Below, in pieces: positions 18,915 through 31,138 of a stretch of DNA of 64,000 nt. Where the stretch lies: the NCBI GenBank assembly GCA_025463285.1, contig JAOBWI010000017.1:1-64000 (forward strand), in the 5' to 3' direction. The notes beneath the pieces are model-generated. The model was not told where the DNA came from. It was given only the letters and a program-made list of their open reading frames with translations, and made no database searches. A program made the translations under genes and the position numbers. How positions within the stretch are numbered: position 1 is the stretch's first letter; each line of letters starts with the position of its first letter. Source of the DNA: Acidimicrobiaceae bacterium (GTDB lineage: Bacteria; Actinomycetota; Acidimicrobiia; Acidimicrobiales; RAAP-2).

Positions 18915-20114
18915 TCAGCCCGCGGCGACGAAGTTGCCCAGGCGCTCTAAGCCTTCAACCAGGTCGCCGTCGCTCAGCGCGTAGCTGAGTCGGAAAAATC
19001 CTGGCGTGCCAAAGGCTTCGCCCGGCACGACCGCGATCTTGATGGTCTCTAAGAGGACTTCGGCCAGTTCGGCTGAGGTCGTGGCGACTCGCCCCCCGAG
19101 GGGACGACCGAAGAGTCCCGAAACGTTGGGGAAACAGTAGAAGGCCCCGTCGGGCTCGGCGCAGGTGATGCCGTCAATGTTGTTCAGCATGGTGGTCATG
19201 ATCTGTCGGCGGCGATCGAAGACTTCGCGCATTTCACCTACGGCCATGAGGTCGCCCGTTAAGGCCGCAATGGCCGCTCGTTGCGAGACGTTCGAGATGT
19301 TGGACGTCGTCTGACTCTGGTAATTAATGGCCGCCTCCATCACGTCGGGCGCGCTGATCATCCAACCGACGCGCCAGCCGGTCATGGCGTAGGACTTGGC
19401 CACCCCGTTCACCACGATCCAGCGATCCTTCAACTCGGGAGCGACCACCGGCAAGGAGACGAAGCGCGCGTCGCCGTAGACCAGGTGCTCGTAGATCTCG
19501 TCACACATGACCCAGATGTCGTGTTCCGCGGCCCAGCGGCCGATAGCGGCCACCTCGTCGGGTCGAAGAACCGCGCCGGTCGGGTTGGAGGGCGACACGA
19601 ACATGAGGAGCTTCGTCTTCTTGGTGCGAGCCCTCTCGAGCTCGTCCACGGTCACGCGAAAGCCGTTAGCCTCGCTGGTCTGCACCGGCACGGTGGTGGC
19701 TCCAGTCAGATAGACCGCCTCGGGGTAGGTCGTCCAGTACGGCGCCGGAAGCAGAACCTCGTCGCCGGGGTTGAGCACGCTCATGAAAGCGCTGATAACG
19801 GCGTGCTTTCCGCCGTTGGTCACGAGCACCTGACTGGCCGTGATGTCCAGTCCACTGTCGCGCATGGATTTGGCGGCGATCGCCTCGCGCAGCTCGGGCA
19901 GACCGGGCGTCGGGGTGTACTTGTAGTTGACCGGGTCGTAGCAGGCCTTAGCGGCCGCTTCGACGATGTGCACGGGGGTTGGGAAGTCCGGCTCACCCAC
20001 GCCGTAGCCAATCACCGGCTCGCCAGCCAGCTTCAAGGCTCGCGCTTTCGCGTCCACGGCCAACGTCGCGCTGGGGGCTAGCCCCGCGAGAAGGTCACTG
20101 ACTCTGGCGCTCAT
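18915..20114 (-). CDS. Class I aminotransferase (aspartate aminotransferase-like, subgroup Ib)
   Basis: A 399-aa fold-type I PLP enzyme. The N-terminus has [20 protein letters not shown] contacts are [29 protein letters not shown] and the Schiff-base lysine in [16 protein letters not shown]; the substrate Arg is in [10 protein letters not shown]. It best fits subgroup Ib aspartate/prephenate aminotransferases. Adjacent serA/serC suggests amino-acid biosynthesis, though phosphoserine transamination is done by SerC. The start ATG at 20114 lies only 35 bp from the divergent serC start. Confidence 0.9.
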   Translation of the reverse strand: MSARVSDLLAGLAPSATLAVDAKARALKLAGEPVIGYGVGEPDFPTPVHIVEAAAKACYDPVNYKYTPTPGLPELREAIAAKSMRDSGLDITASQVLVTNGGKHAVISAFMSVLNPGDEVLLPAPYWTTYPEAVYLTGATTVPVQTSEANGFRVTVDELERARTKKTKLLMFVSPSNPTGAVLRPDEVAAIGRWAAEHDIWVMCDEIYEHLVYGDARFVSLPVVAPELKDRWIVVNGVAKSYAMTGWRVGWMISAPDVMEAAINYQSQTTSNISNVSQRAAIAALTGDLMAVGEMREVFDRRRQIMTTMLNNIDGITCAEPDGAFYCFPNVSGLFGRPLGGRVATTSAELAEVLLETIKIAVVPGEAFGTPGFFRLSYALSDGDLVEGLERLGNFVAAG

Positions 20115-20149
20115 GCATGGCTCCGTTCGATTTCCGTAAGAATAAGTCT

Positions 20150-21271
20150 ATGACCTCCCCTGACTCCCTCAAGATTCCCGCCGAACTTTTGCCCCGCGAC
20201 GGGCGATTTGGTTCCGGCCCCTCAAAGATTCGTCCCGAGCAGATCGACGCACTGGTCGGCGACTCCGCGACGTACCTCGGCACGTCGCACCGACAGTCGA
20301 CGGTGCGCTCGAAGGTGGGTGAGGTTCGCGACGGGCTCTCCTCACTCTTCACTCTTCCCGACGGCTACGAAGTGCTGCTCGGCAATGGCGGCACCACCTG
20401 CTTTTGGGACGCGGCCACCTTCCACCTCATCGAAAGTCAGTCCCAGCACTTGAGTTTCGGAGAGTTCTCCTCGAAGTTCGCCAGTGCCGCTAAAGAAGCG
20501 CCCCAAATTAAAGATCCCGTAATTATTAGCAGCGAGGTCGGAACCCACCCCTACGCCGTGGCTGACGACGCCGTTGACCTCTACGCCTTGACGCACAACG
20601 AGACCTCGACCGGCGTCATGATGACCATCGAACGCCCGGTGGGGGCGAAAGGCATCGTCGCTGTCGACGCCACCTCTGGCGCGGGTGGGCTGTTGGTCGA
20701 TCCGAGGCAGTTTGACTGCTACTACTTCGCGCCGCAGAAATCCTTCTCCTCTGACGGGGGACTGTGGTTGGCGCTCTGTTCACCCGCGGCGATTGAAAGG
20801 ATCGAGTCGTTGGCGGCCTCGGATCGCTGGACGCCAGCCTTCTTTGACCTCAAGATCGCCCTCGACAACTCCCGTTTGAATCAGACCTACAACACTCCGG
20901 CGCTCGCCACCATTCACTTATTGGCTTCACAGATCAAGTGGATGAATGACAACGGCGGCCTGGAGTTCTCTTCGGGTCGTTCGCGCACCTCGGCCGAGAT
21001 TCTCTACACCTGGGCCGAGGCCTCCGACTTCGCCACGCCGTTCGTCTCGAACCCGGCCGATCGGAGCAACGTGGTGGGGACCATTGACTTTCACGACGAC
21101 GTGGACGCCAACGTCGTCGCCAAAGTACTGCGCGCCAACGGCGTGGTGGACACCGATCCCTATCGCAAGTTGGGCCGCAACCAACTTCGAGTTGCGATGT
21201 TCCCGAGCATTGACTCAGAGGACGTGGCCTCGCTGTGCGCCAGCATCAATTGGATCGTCGGGAACCTCTAA
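20150..21271 (+). CDS. serC: Phosphoserine aminotransferase (mycobacterial type)
   Basis: A 373-aa PLP enzyme that converts 3-phosphohydroxypyruvate to phosphoserine. The N-terminal LLPRDGRFGSGPSKIRPEQ is typical of the actinobacterial SerC. Other motifs are LGNGGTTCFWDAATF, HNETSTGVMM, VDATSGAGGLLVD and the PLP lysine in YYFAPQKSFSSDGGLW. The ATG at 20150 gives the family's usual N-terminus; an in-frame ATG at 20117 would almost touch the divergent aminotransferase. Together with serA it supplies serine. Confidence 0.93.
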   Translation: MTSPDSLKIPAELLPRDGRFGSGPSKIRPEQIDALVGDSATYLGTSHRQSTVRSKVGEVRDGLSSLFTLPDGYEVLLGNGGTTCFWDAATFHLIESQSQHLSFGEFSSKFASAAKEAPQIKDPVIISSEVGTHPYAVADDAVDLYALTHNETSTGVMMTIERPVGAKGIVAVDATSGAGGLLVDPRQFDCYYFAPQKSFSSDGGLWLALCSPAAIERIESLAASDRWTPAFFDLKIALDNSRLNQTYNTPALATIHLLASQIKWMNDNGGLEFSSGRSRTSAEILYTWAEASDFATPFVSNPADRSNVVGTIDFHDDVDANVVAKVLRANGVVDTDPYRKLGRNQLRVAMFPSIDSEDVASLCASINWIVGNL

Positions 21272-21295
21272 CCACGTCGGGCCGACGTCGAGACA

Positions 21296-22246
21296 CTACG
21301 GCCACACCCGCGGGCGAACGACGAGTTCGCCGACACCAGCACTGATGACGTTATACGTCGAGCCGGCCCGTCCGGCCGCGGCCCCGTGTCGACCGTCCGG
21401 GGTCAGACAGATCGTTCGTAGTTCGGATCGATAGTCATCGGTCAGTTCCAGCGCTTGGCTCAGCATCGACCGACAGGCCTCGTTGGGATCGTCACCTCGG
21501 GCCAAGTTGTCTACGACGACGCGAGCCCCGGTGAGTCGCATGCTCAGCTCGCCGCGTCCCGTGCAGGCGGCACCACCAAATCGTGCGTCCGCGTAGTTAC
21601 CCGCGCCCGGCAGGGCGGAGTCGCCGACCCGGCCGGGGTACTTCCAGGGGTAGCCGCTGGTAGAAACTCCGACCACCAGTTCACCCTGTTCGTCGAGGGC
21701 CAGCACGTTGATGGTGCCCCACGGGCCGTCGTGGGGGCGAAAACGATTGACCAGAGCGAGGGCCGAACGGCGGTAGGCGTCGTCGCCAGGAAGAGCTGGC
21801 GTACCTTCGCCCTCAACGGACTCACTCGAAGAAGCGAGAGCCTCACGAAAGAGGCGCCAGGACTCATCGGTGACGAGGTCGCGGCGTTCGAACCCACCCT
21901 CGTCGGCGAAGAGTTCCGCGCCCTCTCCCACTAAGAGGCAGTGCTGGGTAAGCCGTTCCAGCACCGCTCGAGCGATAGAGATCGGGTGGGCAAAGCCTTT
22001 CACCGCGCCAACGGCGCCAAAGGCCCGCGATGAACCGACCATTATCGAGGCGTCCAACTCCACCTCGCCGCGGGCGTTGAGCAGTCCTCCGGTGCCCACG
22101 TAGTGATCCTTCCGATTGTCCTCACACAGGCGCAAGGCAACTTCGACCGCGTCCAAGGCCGAAGCACCTGTCGCCAAAAGCTTTGCTCCCTCGAACAGTC
22201 CCGCTTCACTTCGTTCGCTGCCAATGATGATGGGCGACGGTTTCAC
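21296..22246 (-). CDS. Isoaspartyl peptidase/L-asparaginase family (Ntn hydrolase)
   Basis: A 316-aa plant-type asparaginase homologue. Such enzymes are made as a precursor that cleaves itself before a Thr which becomes the nucleophile. The cleavage site is visible as GPWGTINVLALD, with Thr as new N-terminus, followed by STSGYPWKYPGRVGDSALPGAG, the substrate-binding loop (RVGDS). The upstream alpha subunit has VGTGGLLNARGEVELDASIM. Probable roles are hydrolysis of isoaspartyl dipeptides, asparagine or glycosylasparagine. It is convergent with serC, 24 bp apart. Confidence 0.85.
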   Translation of the reverse strand: MKPSPIIIGSERSEAGLFEGAKLLATGASALDAVEVALRLCEDNRKDHYVGTGGLLNARGEVELDASIMVGSSRAFGAVGAVKGFAHPISIARAVLERLTQHCLLVGEGAELFADEGGFERRDLVTDESWRLFREALASSSESVEGEGTPALPGDDAYRRSALALVNRFRPHDGPWGTINVLALDEQGELVVGVSTSGYPWKYPGRVGDSALPGAGNYADARFGGAACTGRGELSMRLTGARVVVDNLARGDDPNEACRSMLSQALELTDDYRSELRTICLTPDGRHGAAAGRAGSTYNVISAGVGELVVRPRVWP

Positions 22247-22440
22247 CAGTCTCCTTTGGTCACTTCTCGTTCTTCACGTCGCGCCTACTTCGGGCCAGTT
22301 GAGCGGTCGCAGCGCGCGAAGTGGATCAGAATTAGTGATTCGCGAGCTTTCTCAGCGGCCCGCGAGCGATAGTATCCGAGTCAACAGAGTTTCACCTCCG
22401 GACCTCGTGGGTTTTCTCAAACGACGAATGAGGTACGAAG

Positions 22441-22617
22441 GTGAAAAAAACGGCTGCCGGTGAATCGACTCTCTTCGAGCTTCCCGCCCACAAATTATTT
22501 GGTGCCCGTCGTTGGCGTCGTCCACGCAATGACGTACGGATTGTCCCACGGCGCGTTGCCTGGACCAACGTGAGCGATGACGGCATCGCCGAACGGGGCG
22601 CCGACGTTTACGAGTGA
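22441..22617 (+). CDS. Small basic protein (58 aa), unknown
   Basis: A 58-codon frame from GTG 22441 with GAGG 7 nt upstream. It starts MKKTAAGESTLFELPAHKLF and continues GARRWRRPRNDVRIVPRRVA; the last 17 residues are acidic (SDDGIAERGADVYE). It is soluble with a very basic middle, so nucleic-acid binding is conceivable, but no family is recognised. It converges on ilvC, 39 bp away. Bases 22247-22440 upstream show no other gene and would hold its promoter and that of the asparaginase. Confidence 0.45.
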   Translation: MKKTAAGESTLFELPAHKLFGARRWRRPRNDVRIVPRRVAWTNVSDDGIAERGADVYE

Positions 22618-22656
22618 CGCCTGACCCACCATGGCGGGCCGGACGGCACTCGAGTC

Positions 22657-24252
<1,596 letters not shown>

Positions 24253-24256
<4 letters not shown>

Positions 24257-25968
24257 CGCGACGACCCGCGCAGGGAGGGATGCACCATAATCTCGTCGTT
24301 GCTCGATCCACTGGCCACCATGGGAAAGACCTTCTCGGCGGAGTCGGTGCGAAAGTCGATCACCACCGGCACGTCGTTGATCTCATTGGCCCGAGCGATG
24401 ACCTCGTGCATCTCGTGAAGGTTGCTGGCGCGAAGACCCACGCAACCCATCGCCTCGGCCCACTTCACGTAGTCGGGCAGATCGGCGCTTAGGTAGACCT
24501 CGGAGTAGCGCTCCTCGTAGAACATCTCCTGCCACTGACGCACCATGCCGAGGTAGGCGTTGTTCAAGATGGCCACCTTGATGGGGATTCCCTCGGAGCG
24601 AGCCGTGACGAGTTCCTGAGCGGTCATCTGGAAACAACCGTCACCGTCGATGCACCACACCGTGCGGTCGGGACGACCCGCTTTGGCACCAATTGCCGCC
24701 GGCACGCCAAATCCCATAGTGCCCGCGCCACCCGAGTTCACCCACGTCCCGGCCTCTTCGAACTGCCAGTACTGCGAAGCCCACATCTGGTGCTGCCCGA
24801 CACCCGACGTGACAATCGTGCCGGGAGCGGCCGCGCGCGCGATGGCCTCGATGACGTACTGGGGACGCAGCGGCCCGTCATCACTCGGGGCGTCGTAGGC
24901 CAGCGGATAGCGCTCTTGCCACGTGCGGATCTCTTTCCACCAGACATCGAGGTTGAGTGGCGTGGCGTTGGCCTCGTCAAAGGCGAGCAAGGCCAGTGCC
25001 ACGTTGGTCTGAAGAGTGACGTCGGCCTTTCGAACTTTGTTGAACTCGGCCCTGTCAATGTCGACGTGGATCACTTTCGCGCCGGTCGCGAAGCTGGACA
25101 ACTGCCCGGTGACCCGGTCGTCGAAGCGCGCCCCGAGTGCAATCAACAGGTCGGACTTCTGCAGCGCCGTCACCGCGCTGTAGGTACCGTGCATGCCGGG
25201 CATTCCGAGGTGCTGAGGGCGCGAGTCCGGGAAGGCGCCCCGGGCCATCAACGTGGTGACGACGGGAATATTGGTGCGTTCGGCGAACGCCAAGAGGGCG
25301 TCGTTCGCTCGCGACTTCAGCGCGCCGCCGCCCACGTAGAGCACCGGTCGTTCCGAGAGGCCAATCAACTCCACCGCGTGCGCCACCGCGCGCGGGTCGA
25401 TCTCGACGTCCGGGTGATAGCCGGGAAGGTCCAGCTCCTCGATTGATGAGGGGTACCACCACTCCATCGTGGACTGAGAGACGTCCTTGGGCAAGTCAAT
25501 GAGGACGGGGCCAGGCCGCCCGGTGGTCGCGAGATGAAAGGCCGCCGCGACCACGCGGGGAATCTCGTGAGCGGACTGGATGAGAAAGTTGTGCTTCGTG
25601 ATGCCCATAGTGATGCCCGTAATATCGCACTCTTGAAACGCGTCCGATCCAATGGCGGCCGTGGCGACCTGTCCGGTAATGACCACCAGCGGCGTGGAGT
25701 CCATGTGTGCGTTGCCGATCGGGGTGACGATGTTGGTGGCCCCGGGACCGCTCGTGACCATGGCCACGCCCGCCTTGCCGGTAGCTAGAGCGTAGCCCTC
25801 GGCCATGTGACCGGCGCCCTGTTCGTGGCGAACCAGGATGTGACGAATCGATGAGTCGAGGATGGGGTCGTAGACCGGGAGGATCGCCCCGCCGGGCAGG
25901 CCGAAGATGGTATCGACGCCCTCTCGCTCGAGGCTCTTAATGAGTGCTTGCGCTCCTGTGAGTTGCAC
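24253..25968 (-). CDS. ilvB: Acetolactate synthase large (catalytic) subunit
   Basis: A 571-aa thiamine-diphosphate enzyme, the first common step of Val/Leu and Ile synthesis. The start is GTG 25968 with AAAGGAG 4 nt upstream. Motifs are GLPGGAILPVYDP, the catalytic Glu in LVRHEQGAGHMAEGYA, VTSGPGATNIVTPI, FAD-contacting ALGARFDDRVTGQLSSF and the ThDP signature starting CIDGDGCFQMTAQEL and continuing to NAYLGMVRQWQ. Expression is governed by the attenuator upstream. Confidence 0.96.
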
Positions 25969-25989
25969 AACGCTCCTTTGGTTTTAGAT

Positions 25990-26020
25990 AAAGAAAAAGG
26001 CCTCCCTTTTTGGGAGGCCT
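25990..26020 (-). terminator. ilvB attenuator terminator
   Basis: On the minus strand AGGCCTCCC-AAAAA-GGGAGGCCT (26020-25998) is a perfect 9-bp stem followed by TTTTTCTT (25997-25990). It stands between the leader peptide and ilvB, so it must be conditional. Upstream CGCCGG of the leader end and CCGGAGG next to the terminator can pair and would compete with it. Confidence 0.85.
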
Positions 26021-26041
26021 CCGGTGTACGTATACGCGTGA

Positions 26042-26092
26042 CTACCGGCGCCAGGCGCCTACTTCTACCAGAATCTCGATAACGGTCGTCAC
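26042..26092 (-). CDS. ilvB leader peptide rich in Val/Ile/Leu
   Basis: A 16-codon ORF, GTG 26092 to TAG 26044-26042, encodes MTTVIEILVEVGAWRR. Six of its first eleven residues are Val, Ile or Leu, so supply of all three charged tRNAs can be sensed. A GGGTGG sequence is just upstream of the start. It is followed by GC-rich pairing segments (GGCGCCTGGCGCC overlaps its end) and the terminator, the usual layout of ribosome-mediated attenuation. Confidence 0.8.
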   Translation of the reverse strand: MTTVIEILVEVGAWRR

Positions 26093-26291
26093 CCACCCAG
26101 TCTAAACACAGAAACGCTGGTACACAAGAGTTCTTCGCGTTCGAGCCACTACCGCGCGGTAACTGGACGAAATAAGCCATACGTCTCTCGCTCGGAACCT
26201 CCGTCGACTCACGTTGTCGCTCGACACTCACTCACCTTGATCTCCTTGAGAGTCGCGCCAGGAGACGATCACTCGGAGTGATCGGCGAGCT
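26093..26291 (-). promoter_or_regulatory. ilvB upstream region with promoter and hairpin
   Basis: Between the ilvD stop and the leader peptide there is no gene I can support. A perfect hairpin CGATCACT-CGG-AGTGATCG (26266-26284) lies just past the ilvD stop and may help end that transcript, though it lacks a T run. On the minus strand TTGTGT followed about 17 nt later by TAGACT, just before the leader start, is a plausible promoter. Confidence 0.4.
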
Positions 26292-27971
26292 TCAGCGCGT
26301 CGTGACGGCGCCCATGTCGGCGCCTTGGGCCGTTCGCGCGAACTTCTCGAGAGCACCCGTGGTATAGCGCGGCGTGAAGGGTTTGACTTCCTTAGCGCGC
26401 TCGGCTAACTCGTCGGCGTCCACCAACAGATCAATGGACAGAGCGTCGACGTCGATGACAATCTCGTCGCCGTCGCGCACAAGAGCGATCGGGCCTCCGT
26501 CGAGGGCTTCAGGCGCGACGTGTCCCACGCAGAAGCCGTGCGTGCCACCACTGAATCGTCCATCGGTGACCAGAGCACAGTCGCCACCGCGTCCCACACC
26601 CTTCATGGCACCGGTAATCGCGAGCATCTCGCGCATACCCGGCCCACCTTTCGGGCCTTCGTAACGAATCACCACCACCGTGTTCGGTTCGATTTCGTTG
26701 GCCATGATGGCGATCATTGCTTCCACCTCACCGTCGAACACTCGTGCCGTGCCATGAAACGTGAGCTGATCAATGCCGGCCACCTTCACCACGGCGCCCT
26801 TCGGCGCGAGGGACCCGCGCAAGATGGCGATGCCACCTTGGACGTGAATGGGGTGATCTACGTCGTGCACCACGTCGCCGTCGGGCGACGGAGCATGGTA
26901 CTGGGCAAGATTCTCGGCCATGGACTGACCGCTGACGGTCATCACGTCGCCGTGCAGGAGGTCGCGGTCGAGCAGATGCTGGAGCACGACGGGCACGCCG
27001 CCGATATCGTCGAGGTCGCTCATGTGGTACTTGCCGTGGGGCTTGGTGTCGGCGATGTGGGGCACGCGCTGAGCCACTCGGTTGAAGTCATCGAGCGTGA
27101 GATCAACTCTCGCCTCGTGAGCGATGGCCAACAGGTGCAACACGGCGTTGGTCGATCCACCGAGGGCCATGACCACGGCGATGGCGTTGTCGAAGGCCTC
27201 TTTGGTCATGATCTGTCGCGCGCTAATGCCGTGGTCCAAAAGATTCAGTACCGCGACGCCCGAGTCGTAGGCGTACTGATCGCGGCGCGGATCAATGGAG
27301 GGAACCGACGCGCTGCCGAGCAGCGACATGCCCAGGGCTTCTCCGACGCTGGCCATGGTGTTCGCCGTGAACATGCCGGCGCAGCTGCCTTCCCCGGGGC
27401 AGGCCGCGCACTCGATGGCCTTTAGTTTCTCGTCGCTCATGGCGCCGACGGCGTTCGCGCCCACCGCTTCGAAGACCGACGTGATGTCGAGCGCCTCGCC
27501 ATCGAGGTGCCCGGGAAGGATGGCGCCGCCGTAGAGAAAGACGTTCGGTACGTCGAGGCGAGCCGCGGCCATCAACATGCCGGGCAACGACTTGTCGCAC
27601 CCGGCCAAAGTGACCAGGGCGTCAAATCGTTCGGCGTGCATGACGACCTCGACCGAGTCGGCGATAATCTCTCGCGACACCAACGAGGCGTGCATTCCTT
27701 GATGTCCCATGGAGATGCCGTCGGAGACGGCAATGGTGACGAACTCAAAAGGGATGCCCCCGGCGTCGCGCACCGCGACCTTGGCTTGTTTGGCCAGGCG
27801 GTCGAGAGGCAGGTTGCAGGGCGTGACCTCGTTCCAACTCGAGGCGACGCCGATTTGAGGCTTCGACATGTCGGCGTCGTCCATGCCCATAGCGCGCAAC
27901 ATCGCTCGGGCGGGCGCACGACCCTTGCCGAGGGTAACTTCAGAACTGCGAGGTGTGGGGTGGATCGTCAT
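26292..27971 (-). CDS. ilvD: Dihydroxy-acid dehydratase
   Basis: A 559-aa iron-sulfur dehydratase that makes the 2-keto acids of Val and Ile. Cluster cysteines are in [20 protein letters not shown] and [36 protein letters not shown] is the N-terminal hallmark; [19 protein letters not shown] is near the C-terminus. It starts 19 nt after gatB on the same strand, so it probably rides on the gatCAB transcript and is separate from the attenuated ilvBNC operon. Confidence 0.96.
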   Translation of the reverse strand: MTIHPTPRSSEVTLGKGRAPARAMLRAMGMDDADMSKPQIGVASSWNEVTPCNLPLDRLAKQAKVAVRDAGGIPFEFVTIAVSDGISMGHQGMHASLVSREIIADSVEVVMHAERFDALVTLAGCDKSLPGMLMAAARLDVPNVFLYGGAILPGHLDGEALDITSVFEAVGANAVGAMSDEKLKAIECAACPGEGSCAGMFTANTMASVGEALGMSLLGSASVPSIDPRRDQYAYDSGVAVLNLLDHGISARQIMTKEAFDNAIAVVMALGGSTNAVLHLLAIAHEARVDLTLDDFNRVAQRVPHIADTKPHGKYHMSDLDDIGGVPVVLQHLLDRDLLHGDVMTVSGQSMAENLAQYHAPSPDGDVVHDVDHPIHVQGGIAILRGSLAPKGAVVKVAGIDQLTFHGTARVFDGEVEAMIAIMANEIEPNTVVVIRYEGPKGGPGMREMLAITGAMKGVGRGGDCALVTDGRFSGGTHGFCVGHVAPEALDGGPIALVRDGDEIVIDVDALSIDLLVDADELAERAKEVKPFTPRYTTGALEKFARTAQGADMGAVTTR

Positions 27972-27990
27972 GGGGAAAGTCTATGAAGCT

Positions 27991-29418
27991 TCAGCGGCGC
28001 GACTGCAACTGCGCGATGACGGCTTTGCCGTTCGCCTGTCCCCGGGTGACCTTCATGACCTGGCCAATGAAGAACTGCGCCAGCTTCTCGTCCCCGCCGC
28101 GGTACCTCGACCACTCATCGGAATACTGCGCGATCAGACCGTCCAGCGTGGCTTCGAGGGAGTCCGAGGAGAGTTGTTCAAAGCCCTTGGCCAGGGCCAC
28201 GGCTCGCGGGTCGCCCCCGTTCGTCAACAGCTCCAAGAGAACCGTCTTCGCTTGCGTGGCCGAGAGTTCGCCATTCTGCTCCATTGTCAAGGTGACCACG
28301 TAAGCCTCGGTCGAGAGATTCTCCACGTGTTCAACGTCCGAGGCCAGTTCATTGGCGGCTCGGGCCAGAGCCAGTCCCCCGTCGACGTCGGCGTCCAGCG
28401 CCGCGACGACAAAGTGGTCAAAGCCGAGATCGATCACAACGCCCAGCGCGTCGCGCTGGGCGGCCGGGAGCTCGCCCAGGCGCGCGAGCAGCGAGGCGCG
28501 CCGTTGCGCCGGCATCGCTCCGAGTGAGAGTGCGACTCTCTCTCGCCAAGCGGCGTCGGGAATGAGATCCACCAGGTCGGGCTCGCGAAAGTAGCGATAG
28601 TCCTCGGCCTCTTCTTTCGTGCGCATGGTCGAGGTCGCTTCGAGGTTCTCGTCCCAGTGACGGGTCTCCTGGCGAATCGTGCCGCCGGCGTCAAGAAGTT
28701 CGCTCTGGCGAAGCGCTTCGTAGTCGATCGCCCGCACCAGACTGCGCAGGGAGTTGAGGTTTTTGATCTCGCAGCGAGTCCCGAAGGGCTCGTCGGGGTG
28801 ACGCACCGACACGTTGGCGTCAATGCGCATGGAGCCCTCTTCCATTCGACCGTCCGAGGCACCGGCGGCGATCAAGATGCCCCGCAGTTCACTGGCGTAC
28901 GCGCGCGCTTGGGCCGAGGAGCGAATATCGGGACCGGAGACGATCTCCACTAAGGGCACGCCCGAGCGGTTGTAGTCAACCAACGAGCGATCGGCCCCGC
29001 GAATGCGACCGCTGGCGCCGAGGTGGGTGGACTTACCGGTGTCTTCTTCTAAGTGCGCTCGCTCGATCGAGACGCGAGAGCCGTCGGGGAGATCTAAGAA
29101 TCCACCTTTGTTGATCGGTAAGTCGTACTGGGAGATTTGATAATCCTTCGGCATGTCGGGGTAGAAGTAGTTTTTTCGATGAAAGGTGGAAAAGCCGATC
29201 GTCGAGTGCAGTGCGAATCCAATCGCCATCGCTAGGTCCACCGCACGAACGTTCAGCACCGGCAACGAGCCCGGCAGACCCAGGCAGACCGGGCAAATAT
29301 GCGTATTCGCTTCGGCCCCGAACTCGTTGGGGCAGCCGCAAAACATCTTGGTCGCCGTCTTCAGTTCGGTGTGGACCTCCAGCCCGACCACCATCTCCCA
29401 ACCCTCGGGCAGCGTCAT
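27991..29418 (-). CDS. gatB: Asp-tRNA(Asn)/Glu-tRNA(Gln) amidotransferase subunit B
   Basis: A 475-aa subunit that activates the misacylated tRNA end and accepts ammonia from GatA. Family motifs are [52 protein letters not shown] and EDTGKSTH. Zn ligands CxC near the N-terminus and Cys in HICPVC are present. The C-terminal YqeY-like tail binds tRNA. It overlaps gatA by 4 nt. Confidence 0.96.
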   Translation of the reverse strand: MTLPEGWEMVVGLEVHTELKTATKMFCGCPNEFGAEANTHICPVCLGLPGSLPVLNVRAVDLAMAIGFALHSTIGFSTFHRKNYFYPDMPKDYQISQYDLPINKGGFLDLPDGSRVSIERAHLEEDTGKSTHLGASGRIRGADRSLVDYNRSGVPLVEIVSGPDIRSSAQARAYASELRGILIAAGASDGRMEEGSMRIDANVSVRHPDEPFGTRCEIKNLNSLRSLVRAIDYEALRQSELLDAGGTIRQETRHWDENLEATSTMRTKEEAEDYRYFREPDLVDLIPDAAWRERVALSLGAMPAQRRASLLARLGELPAAQRDALGVVIDLGFDHFVVAALDADVDGGLALARAANELASDVEHVENLSTEAYVVTLTMEQNGELSATQAKTVLLELLTNGGDPRAVALAKGFEQLSSDSLEATLDGLIAQYSDEWSRYRGGDEKLAQFFIGQVMKVTRGQANGKAVIAQLQSRR

Positions 29419-30839
29419 GAGGCACCCCCGGCCACTTCGAGCACGCGGGCGGCGGCGAAGAGTTCCGCTTCGCTGCGACCGGGTCCGAGCAACTGCACCC
29501 CAATGGGCATGTCGCCCTCGCCACGTCCGAAGGGCACCGAGATCGCGGGATCGCCGGCCAGGTTGGTGGGAATCGTGAACACGTCCGAGAGGTACATGGC
29601 CAGCGGATTGTCGGTCTTCGCGCCGAAGCTGAAAGCGACCGACGGCGCGGTAGCGCCGAGTAACACGTCGACGTCCTGGTACACGCGTTTAAAGGCGTCA
29701 ATCATCAACGTTCGAACCTTGAGGGCCTGGCCGTAGTAGGCGTCGTAGTACCCGGCCGACAGCGCGTAGGTGCCCAGCATGATGCGTCGCTTCACTTCGG
29801 CGCCAAATCCGGCCGTGCGGGTCGCTTCGTTCATGGCGGCTACGTCTTCTGCGTCCACGCGCACGCCGTAGCGCACCCCGTCGTATCGCGCGAGGTTGCT
29901 CGAGGCTTCGGCCGGCGCGATGAGGTAGTACGCGCTCAGTCCCAAGCGAAACTCGGGCACCGAGAGCTCCACAATGGTGGCTCCGGCCGCGCGCAGTACC
30001 GCCGCCGCGCGCTCGACGGCGGCGACCACTTCGTCGTCGGCGCCGTCGACGAGCTCGCGAGTCAGTCCGATCCGCTTTCCCGCCACGCCGTCATCGACGT
30101 GAGAGAGCAGGGACGGAGAGTCCTCCGGGAGCGAGGTCGAGTCCCAGGGGTCGTGTCCGGCAATGACCTCGAGCAACAACGCGGCATCGCTCACGTTGTT
30201 CGCGAAAGGACCGATCTGGTCGAGAGAGCTGGCGAAGGCGATCAGGCCGTAGCGAGAGACGAGTCCATAAGTGGGCTTCATCCCCACCACCCCGCAGAGC
30301 GCGGCCGGTTGGCGAATGGAGCCACCGGTGTCGGATCCGAGCGCGATCGGCGTCATGTCGGCCGCGACCGCGGCGGCCGACCCGCCCGACGAGCCACCGG
30401 GCACGCGCGAGGGGTCGTGGGGATTGCGAGTCGGTCCGAAGGCCGAGTTCTCCGTCGATGAGCCCATGGCGAACTCGTCCAGATTCGTCTTTCCCACCGC
30501 AATGGCCCCCGCCGCGAGCACGCGCTCGACGACCGTGGCGCTGTAGGGCGGGCGCCAGCCACTCAGAATTTTTGACGCGGCCGTCGTCGGAACGCCGATC
30601 TGACAGAGATTGTCCTTTAAAGCAATGGGCACGCCGGCCAGAGCGCCGACGTCTTCGCCCTTGGCCAGTCGCTCATCCACCCGGCGCGCCGCCTCGAGCG
30701 CTCCCTGGTGGTCGAGGTGGAGGAACACGTTGAGTTCGTCGTTGCGCGCGGCGATGGCCGCCAGCGAGCGGGCCAACTCGGCCTCGGCGCTGCTCTGACC
30801 ACCGCGCACGTCGCGCGCGATCTCCACCGCGCTTCTCAC
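29415..30839 (-). CDS. gatA: Glu-tRNA(Gln) amidotransferase subunit A
   Basis: A 474-aa amidase-signature subunit that releases ammonia from glutamine. The Ser-cisSer-Lys triad is visible: Lys in [12 protein letters not shown], cis-Ser in [14 protein letters not shown] and nucleophilic Ser in [39 protein letters not shown] is also typical. It overlaps gatC and gatB by 4 nt each, giving a tightly coupled gatC-gatA-gatB order. Confidence 0.96.
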   Translation of the reverse strand: MRSAVEIARDVRGGQSSAEAELARSLAAIAARNDELNVFLHLDHQGALEAARRVDERLAKGEDVGALAGVPIALKDNLCQIGVPTTAASKILSGWRPPYSATVVERVLAAGAIAVGKTNLDEFAMGSSTENSAFGPTRNPHDPSRVPGGSSGGSAAAVAADMTPIALGSDTGGSIRQPAALCGVVGMKPTYGLVSRYGLIAFASSLDQIGPFANNVSDAALLLEVIAGHDPWDSTSLPEDSPSLLSHVDDGVAGKRIGLTRELVDGADDEVVAAVERAAAVLRAAGATIVELSVPEFRLGLSAYYLIAPAEASSNLARYDGVRYGVRVDAEDVAAMNEATRTAGFGAEVKRRIMLGTYALSAGYYDAYYGQALKVRTLMIDAFKRVYQDVDVLLGATAPSVAFSFGAKTDNPLAMYLSDVFTIPTNLAGDPAISVPFGRGEGDMPIGVQLLGPGRSEAELFAAARVLEVAGGAS

Positions 30840-31138
30840 CGCGCCTCTCCCATGATGCGCGGTACGGCGAAACGACCGTCTTCGGCGTCGGGAGCCATGG
30901 CCAGCACTTCGTCGCGCGCGAGGCAGGGACGAACGATATCCCCGCGCACCACGTTGACGAGCCCGAAGGGATGAGCGGTGGGAATAACGTCCGCCAAGTC
31001 CAGGGCTTCGATGTCCTCGGCGTGCTCGAGGACGTGGCCGAGCTGTTCGGTGAACATGTCCAGCTCGGCGTCACTCAGAGTCAGACGAGCCAACTTGGCA
31101 ACCTTGGCGACGTCGTCGCGGCGCAGTGGCGAGGACAT
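30836..31138 (-). CDS. gatC: Glu-tRNA(Gln) amidotransferase subunit C
   Basis: A 100-aa small subunit that wraps around and stabilises GatA. Typical motifs are [20 protein letters not shown] and [13 protein letters not shown]; the C-terminus has [17 protein letters not shown]. Its ATG shares one base with the stop of the upstream alpha/beta hydrolase (TAATG), and its end overlaps gatA by 4 nt. Confidence 0.94.
   Translation of the reverse strand: MSSPLRRDDVAKVAKLARLTLSDAELDMFTEQLGHVLEHAEDIEALDLADVIPTAHPFGLVNVVRGDIVRPCLARDEVLAMAPDAEDGRFAVPRIMGEAR

Noticed and set aside
17269-18984. Very long plus-strand open frame (over 570 codons) opposite serA
   Set aside because: It is the antisense shadow of serA, which has every family motif; the plus frame is His/Arg/Gly-rich with no recognisable fold.
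25785-26231. 148-codon minus frame reading through the ilvB leader
   Set aside because: It crosses the attenuator and ends inside ilvB in another frame; the short leader ORF explains the region better.
26520-27425. 301-codon plus frame opposite ilvD
   Set aside because: Antisense shadow; His/Val/Gly-rich composition typical of reverse reading of GC-rich genes.
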